Positions 62,588 to 64,000 of a stretch of 64,000 bases of DNA are shown here, piece by piece (position 1 is the stretch's first letter; every line of letters starts with the position of its first letter). The notes beneath the pieces were generated by a model. The model was not told the DNA's origin, searched no databases, and saw only the letters and a list, made by a program, of their open reading frames with translations. Both the position numbers and the translations under genes were made by a program. The stretch lies in contig CAMTPC010000003.1 of NCBI GenBank assembly GCA_947074295.1, forward strand, positions 1 to 64,000, read 5' to 3'. Source of the stretch: an uncultured Bacteroides sp. (GTDB lineage Bacteria > Bacteroidota > Bacteroidia > Bacteroidales > Bacteroidaceae).

Positions 62588-63460
62588 TTAGTTTAAAGAT
62601 ATGCTTTGAGATCCTATTAGTGCGCCTTCTGAGAAGATATCAACTCGGTAGGTACCTGCATTTAAGTACTCGTCCACATTCCAATAAACGGTAACTTGTT
62701 GCTCTTCTCCATTATATTCTATGTATTTACGTATGGAGTAGGGTAGAGTAGTATTCTCAAACTTAAATGTATTGGCTTCATTTCTGCAGAGCACTTCATT
62801 ATTGGGTTTATATATGTTAATGTATAAAGTGCGTTCACCCGTAGTAGCTGTAATGTTTTTTGTTATGGTAAAATTGATCACAAACTTGGTGACGTCTTTT
62901 ACCTTCTTCGCATTTCTATCTCGTTTGTTTTTTGGTTCAATCTGTATATTCGTAGCATCAAGTTGTGCAGCAAGTGTTACGCGCTTGTTTAATTGTTTCT
63001 TTTCTTCGGAAAGGGTGTTGACTTGTTTTGATGCGGCATTATATTTGCGAGTCACATCATCTATAATTTGTTTTTGCTCGGTAGTGAGACGATTCAATGA
63101 GTCAATTTGATTTATATAAGTAACCATTACTTTGCGTAGAGTGGCCAACTCTTTTTTCAGACGGCGAATTTCGGTAGCATTGGTGCTTTTTACTGTGCGT
63201 AGTTCTTCAAGAAGACGTTGTGTTTTTACCTGCTCTTGTTCTAGTAAGATTGATAGAGAGTCATTGGATACGGTAAGTTTTATTTCGTCGTATTGCTGGG
63301 CGAAATGTGTATATTCATTCTCGAGTTCCTCTTTCTCAAGGGCAAACTCTTCTCTTAATTCACTGTTGGTTCGCTTTTCGCTTACTAAAAGAAAAATTAC
63401 TGCCAATAGAGCTATCGTTAAAATGGCTATGGCAATGCTGATCATGGTTTTTTTATTCAT
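62588..63460 (-). CDS. Membrane-anchored coiled-coil protein of unknown function
   Basis: This 290-residue protein has one N-terminal membrane helix (about 6-26, ISIAIAILTIALLAVIFLLVS). A long coiled coil (about 30-160, heptad-like with LEKEELENEY, LLEQEQVKTQRLLEELR and IRRLKKELATLRKV) leads to a basic linker (about 175-190, KNKRDRNAKKVKDV). A C-terminal beta-domain (about 190-290, TLYINIYKPNNEVLC and GTYRVDIFSEGALIGSQSISL) ends the protein. I do not recognise a named family. The build suggests a periplasmic stalk holding an Ig-like head near the envelope. It is divergent from mdh across a spacer of about 346 bases. Confidence 0.72.
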   Translation of the reverse strand: MNKKTMISIAIAILTIALLAVIFLLVSEKRTNSELREEFALEKEELENEYTHFAQQYDEIKLTVSNDSLSILLEQEQVKTQRLLEELRTVKSTNATEIRRLKKELATLRKVMVTYINQIDSLNRLTTEQKQIIDDVTRKYNAASKQVNTLSEEKKQLNKRVTLAAQLDATNIQIEPKNKRDRNAKKVKDVTKFVINFTITKNITATTGERTLYINIYKPNNEVLCRNEANTFKFENTTLPYSIRKYIEYNGEEQQVTVYWNVDEYLNAGTYRVDIFSEGALIGSQSISLN

Positions 63461-63500
63461 ACTATATACTATAGAATCAATTTATTGCAAAAAATGAATG

Positions 63501-63508
63501 CAAAAATA
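63501..63508 (-). promoter_or_regulatory. Candidate -7 box for the coiled-coil gene
   Basis: The minus strand reads TATTTTTG, matching TAnnTTTG, 40 bases ahead of the start codon. No -33 TTTG at the proper distance. Confidence 0.35.
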
Positions 63509-63752
63509 ATCATTAAGTTTGGGTGTGCGGATTAAAGGAGCTAGGAGGTGTATCCAATTAACGTTTATTCTTAAATATTTAGAGGAGCTTGCTTCCTTTT
63601 CGCGTTTTCCACTATCGCATATTCTCATCATTTCTTTCAAGATACCTTTCTATAAAGCCAGTTTTGCAATCTCGACATTTCACATTCGATAACCAATGTT
63701 TTCTTTAACTAAAATTATTACGGAAATATTTCTTTAATATCAGGTAACGTTG

Positions 63753-63760
63753 TATTTTTG
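63753..63760 (+). promoter_or_regulatory. Candidate -7 box for mdh
   Basis: TATTTTTG matches TAnnTTTG and lies 46 bases ahead of the mdh ATG. The -33 region is T-rich but without a clear TTTG. Confidence 0.5.
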
Positions 63761-63806
63761 CCCGCAAATTAAGAAGGTATTAATTATCAATTTTAAAATA
63801 AAAAGA

Positions 63807-64000
63807 ATATGTCAAAAGTAACCGTAGTAGGTGCCGGTAATGTAGGTGCTACTTGTGCAAATGTGTTGGCTTTCAATGAGGTAGCTGATGAAGTAGTAAT
63901 GCTTGATGTGAAAGATGGTGTTTCGGAAGGTAAAGCAATGGACATGATGCAATGTGCACAATTGCTTGGTTTCGATACAACTCTAGTAGGCTGTACTAAC
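63807..64000 (+). CDS. mdh: Malate dehydrogenase, N-terminal part (runs off window)
   Basis: The first 64 codons of an NAD-dependent malate dehydrogenase of the LDH-like type, which interconverts malate and oxaloacetate. In Bacteroidales this supports the reductive route to succinate and propionate. The N-terminus MSKVTVVGAGNVGATCANVLA carries the dinucleotide-binding GAGNVG. The acidic residue after the second strand (VVMLDVKDGVSEGKAMDMMQ) favours NAD over NADP. The 3' part lies beyond 64000. The ATG at 63807 is preceded by an A-rich stretch with no strong Shine-Dalgarno, as usual here. Confidence 0.92.

Larger units (their letters stand above)
63461..63806. promoter_or_regulatory. Divergent spacer between the coiled-coil gene and mdh
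   Basis: This stretch of about 346 bases carries no gene that I can support. It contains a minus-strand -7-like TATTTTTG (63501-63508) for the coiled-coil gene and a plus-strand TATTTTTG (63753-63760) for mdh. The middle part, about 63540-63720, shows nothing recognisable. Confidence 0.45.

Overview
The window is a chromosomal segment of a Bacteroidales bacterium, most likely Bacteroides or a close relative. The evidence is a SusC/SusD polysaccharide utilization locus run by a hybrid two-component system, PorU and PorV proteins, Bacteroidetes-type promoters (TTTG, about 19 bases, TAnnTTTG), few Shine-Dalgarno sequences, and house-keeping genes that read as typical Bacteroidales versions. No 16S rRNA is present, so the species cannot be named. 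I see no insertion sequence, prophage, integrase or CRISPR array.

Layout. 1-1.8 kb: the 3' end of a tRNA-Val, then queD-queE-folE, which make the 7-deazaguanine precursor of queuosine from GTP. 1.9-7.4 kb: a DUF3943 envelope protein, tail-to-tail with a 1342-residue hybrid sensor/regulator (HTCS). 7.8-25.3 kb: a beta-mannan-type utilization locus with two SusC/SusD pairs, two surface glycan-binding lipoproteins, a GH26 endo-beta-mannanase lipoprotein and a GH2 exo-glycosidase. The HTCS is divergent from this locus and probably controls it. 25.6-33.4 kb: house-keeping genes purB, a pseudouridine synthase with a long low-complexity N-terminus, asnS, rplM-rpsI, rpsB and tsf, with structured RNA leaders between the translation genes. 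33.4-37.9 kb: a SUI1-type factor, a DUF5686 outer-membrane protein, rex and a fumarylacetoacetate-hydrolase-family gene. 38-43.5 kb: porU, porV (type IX secretion sortase and its barrel partner) and ispF. 43.7-45.6 kb: a solitary heparinase II/III-like lyase. 46-51 kb: mnmA, an S8 peptidase, xseA and xseB in a tightly overlapped cluster, then ilvE. 51.2-54.7 kb: an orphan PAS histidine kinase with a cysteine cluster, a small unknown gene, trmB and mrp. 54.9-57.2 kb: a GH20 hexosaminidase lipoprotein. 57.3-62.3 kb, minus strand: a TolC / HlyD / two ABC-2 permease export operon without its own ATPase. 62.6-64 kb: an anchored coiled-coil protein, and the start of mdh running off the end.

How the main cluster should work (inference from family knowledge): surface SusD proteins and glycan-binding lipoproteins capture mannan, the GH26 lipoprotein cuts it at the surface, the SusC receptors import oligosaccharides, the GH2 enzyme trims them in the periplasm, and an oligosaccharide sensed by the HTCS propeller induces the operon. 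The least ordinary points are a fimbrillin-like domain fused to the same C-terminal glycan-binding region as the neighbouring lipoprotein, a second SusC lacking the usual N-terminal carboxypeptidase-regulatory-like domain, a pair of direct repeats 52 bases apart in the control region, and an attenuator-like set of competing repeats between rpsB and tsf. All calls come from reading the sequence. No database search was run.
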